From positions 1 through 15,464 of the forward strand of contig JASMAE010000149.1 of NCBI GenBank assembly GCA_030754475.1: DNA of 15,464 bases, given 5' to 3'. Source of the DNA: Rhodospirillales bacterium. GTDB lineage: Bacteria; Pseudomonadota; Alphaproteobacteria; Rhodospirillales; JASLLV01. Below the pieces are notes generated by a model, which saw nothing but the letters and a program-made list of their open reading frames with translations, was not told where the DNA came from and did no database searches. The position numbers were made by a program, and so were the translations under genes. Of the stretch, positions 14,304 through 15,464 are shown in pieces. The number at the start of each line of letters is the position of its first letter. Within the stretch, counting starts at the first letter, position 1.

Positions 14304-15358
14304 ACCTGCGCGGCCCGACCGAAGAAGCCCCAGCAAAAGCGAGTGTCGATCTTGGCCGCCGCGCGCGAACCGAGATCGTCGTCGAGGTGAAGCGCGGCGA
14401 TGCTCTCGAAAGCCGTCATCGGGTCTTCGCGGCCGTCGCCGACGCCTCGGGCGATACGCTCGCGCACTGGGGCGAGGTCGGGCGCGCCATCTACCCGCGC
14501 TCGGCGATCAAGGCCTTGCAGGCGCTTCCCATCGTCGAGACCGGCGCGGCGAACGCGTTCGCCGTCACGGACGAGGAGCTGGCGCTCGCCTGCGCGTCAC
14601 ACCGGGGCGAGCCCGCGCACACCGAGCGCGTCATCGCCTGGCTCGGGCGGGTCGGCCTTAACGAGGGCGATTTGGAGTGCGGGGCGCATGCGCCGCTGGA
14701 AGCGCGCGCGGCGGCGGCGTTCGCGCGCAAGGGCTCCAGGCCGACCGCGATCCACAACAATTGCTCGGGCAAGCACGCGGGCATGCTCACCCACGCGCGG
14801 CACATGGGCGAAGACGTCGCCGGCTACACCCACGCGGACCATCCCGTGCAGATGCGCGTGCGCGCGACGCTCGAGGAGATGTACGGCGAAGCGCTTTCGC
14901 ACCACGGCATCGACGGCTGTTCGATTCCCACCTACGCGGCCCCGCTCGCGGCGATCGCGCGGGGAATGGCGCGCCTCGCCGAACCGGGCCGCTTCGCCCA
15001 CGCGCGCGTCCGCGCGGCCCGGCGCATCCGCAAGGCGTGGGCCGAGCACCCGCGGCTGATTTCGGGAACGGGTTCGTTCAATACCCGCATTCTCGAGCTC
15101 TTGGCCCCGCGCATTCTCGCGAAGGCCGGCGCCGAAGGGGTCTATTGCGCCCTCGTGGCGGAACACGGCCTCGGGATCGTGGTGAAGGCGGACGACGGCG
15201 CGGCGCGCGCGGCCGAGACGGCCCTGGTCGCGGTCTTGCGCGAATTCGGGGTAATCGACACAGCACTTTGGGAACGCGCTTCCGATCTTGGGCGCCAGGT
15301 GGTCCGGAACTGGAACGATGACCCGGTCGGCGAGATCGGCGCCATCCTCGATATCTAG
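14300..15358 (+). CDS. Class 3 (Rhizobium etli-type) asparaginase
   Basis: The 352-residue protein belongs to the asparaginase II family (Pfam Asparaginase_II), unrelated to E. coli-type enzymes. Its two serine-lysine centres are visible: YPRSAIKALQ with S68 and K71, and NNCSGKHAGM with C155 and K158. The S-to-C distance, 87, equals the S48-C135 distance I recall for the R. etli enzyme, and C207 (DGCSIPTY) sits near its third cysteine. Members hydrolyse L-asparagine to aspartate and ammonia with moderate affinity; in this cluster a related half-amide could be the true substrate. ATG 14300 overlaps the previous stop as ATGA and is preferred; ATG 14282 would add six residues. The frame ends at TAG immediately before an insertion sequence. 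The ending PVGEIGAILDI looks near-complete for the family, but the last residues could derive from the insertion. Confidence 0.92.
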   Translation: MNLRGPTEEAPAKASVDLGRRARTEIVVEVKRGDALESRHRVFAAVADASGDTLAHWGEVGRAIYPRSAIKALQALPIVETGAANAFAVTDEELALACASHRGEPAHTERVIAWLGRVGLNEGDLECGAHAPLEARAAAAFARKGSRPTAIHNNCSGKHAGMLTHARHMGEDVAGYTHADHPVQMRVRATLEEMYGEALSHHGIDGCSIPTYAAPLAAIARGMARLAEPGRFAHARVRAARRIRKAWAEHPRLISGTGSFNTRILELLAPRILAKAGAEGVYCALVAEHGLGIVVKADDGAARAAETALVAVLREFGVIDTALWERASDLGRQVVRNWNDDPVGEIGAILDI

Positions 15359-15415
15359 GGTCAGGACCCATTAATTTTCTGTTCAGCATTTTTGCCGATG
15401 ATGATGATCCTGTTC

Positions 15416-15422
15416 AAGGAGG
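15416..15422 (+). promoter_or_regulatory. Shine-Dalgarno for the partial transposase
   Basis: AAGGAGG lies seven bases ahead of ATG 15430, an optimal site supporting this start. Confidence 0.7.
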
Positions 15423-15429
15423 ACATCAC

Positions 15430-15464
15430 ATGAGCGATCAATTCTGGCTGACGCGGGCGCAGTT
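15430..15464 (+). CDS. IS5-family transposase, N-terminal fragment cut by the window edge
   Basis: Only eleven complete codons are present, reading MSDQFWLTRAQ. This matches the characteristic start of IS5-family transposases (MS-x-x-FWLTDAQ type), and the strong ribosome site supports a real gene. No catalytic DDE residues lie within the window, so subgroup and intactness are unknown. Confidence 0.6.
   Translation, partial: MSDQFWLTRAQ

Larger units (their letters stand above)
15359..15464 (+). mobile_element. Left end of an IS5-type insertion sequence (partial)
   Basis: The base composition changes abruptly at the asparaginase stop: an AT-richer leader begins GGTCAGGACCCATTAA, followed by a strong ribosome site and a transposase-like start. 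CTAG at 15355-15358 directly abuts this end, and IS5-group elements insert at YTAR targets, duplicating four bases. The opening also forms a short palindrome (GGGTC-AG-GACCC, 15358-15369). The right end lies outside the window, so terminal repeats and target duplication cannot be confirmed. Confidence 0.6.

Overview
This window is high-GC DNA from a proteobacterium. The gene families point to an alphaproteobacterium: a Rhizobium etli-type (class 3) asparaginase, a LigE-type glutathione S-transferase (GST) and frequent GTG starts. That placement is an inference, because the window holds no rRNA or other marker gene. I see no tRNA, rRNA, CRISPR array or prophage. The only mobile element is the left end of an IS5-type insertion sequence at the right edge.

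Layout. (1) Positions 1-1240 hold a perfect 15-bp inverted repeat, a small cysteine-rich peptide built from NPC/NPCAAK repeats (142-357) and a histidine-rich conserved protein of unknown function (527-1237). (2) Positions 1238-1796 carry no convincing gene. (3) Positions 1797-6056, minus strand, form a likely three-gene operon: an EamA/DMT transporter, a threonine aldolase-family PLP enzyme, and a 734-residue protein joining a cysteine-dioxygenase-like cupin to four rhodanese domains. The aldolase stop and the fusion start overlap as GTGA. (4) From a 142-bp divergent intergenic region, ten genes run rightward on the plus strand from 6199 to 15358. They are two tandem SnoaL/NTF2-like paralogues, an SDR dehydrogenase, a LigE-type GST, a DAO-family flavin oxidoreductase, an ornithine cyclodeaminase/mu-crystallin-family protein, a class III aminotransferase, a polysaccharide-deacetylase-superfamily hydrolase, a D-2-hydroxyacid dehydrogenase and a class 3 asparaginase. 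The last three are joined by ATGA overlaps. (5) An IS5-type element begins exactly after the asparaginase stop codon and leaves the window inside its transposase gene.

How the genes may work together. Every catalytic gene here looks catabolic, and none belongs to an obvious biosynthetic route. The plus-strand run reads as two modules. The first (SnoaL, SnoaL, SDR, GST) has enzyme types used on oxygenated aromatic or alcohol substrates. The second (flavin amine oxidase, imine reductase/deaminase, transaminase, amide or imide hydrolase, 2-hydroxyacid dehydrogenase, asparaginase-type amidase) has the types expected for dismantling an unusual nitrogenous compound such as an N-substituted amino acid, amide or cyclic imide. 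The minus-strand operon adds a transporter, a beta-hydroxy-amino-acid lyase and a thiol dioxygenase/sulfurtransferase. The complete set does not match any named pathway I know, so its substrate is open. No transcription regulator is encoded in the window.
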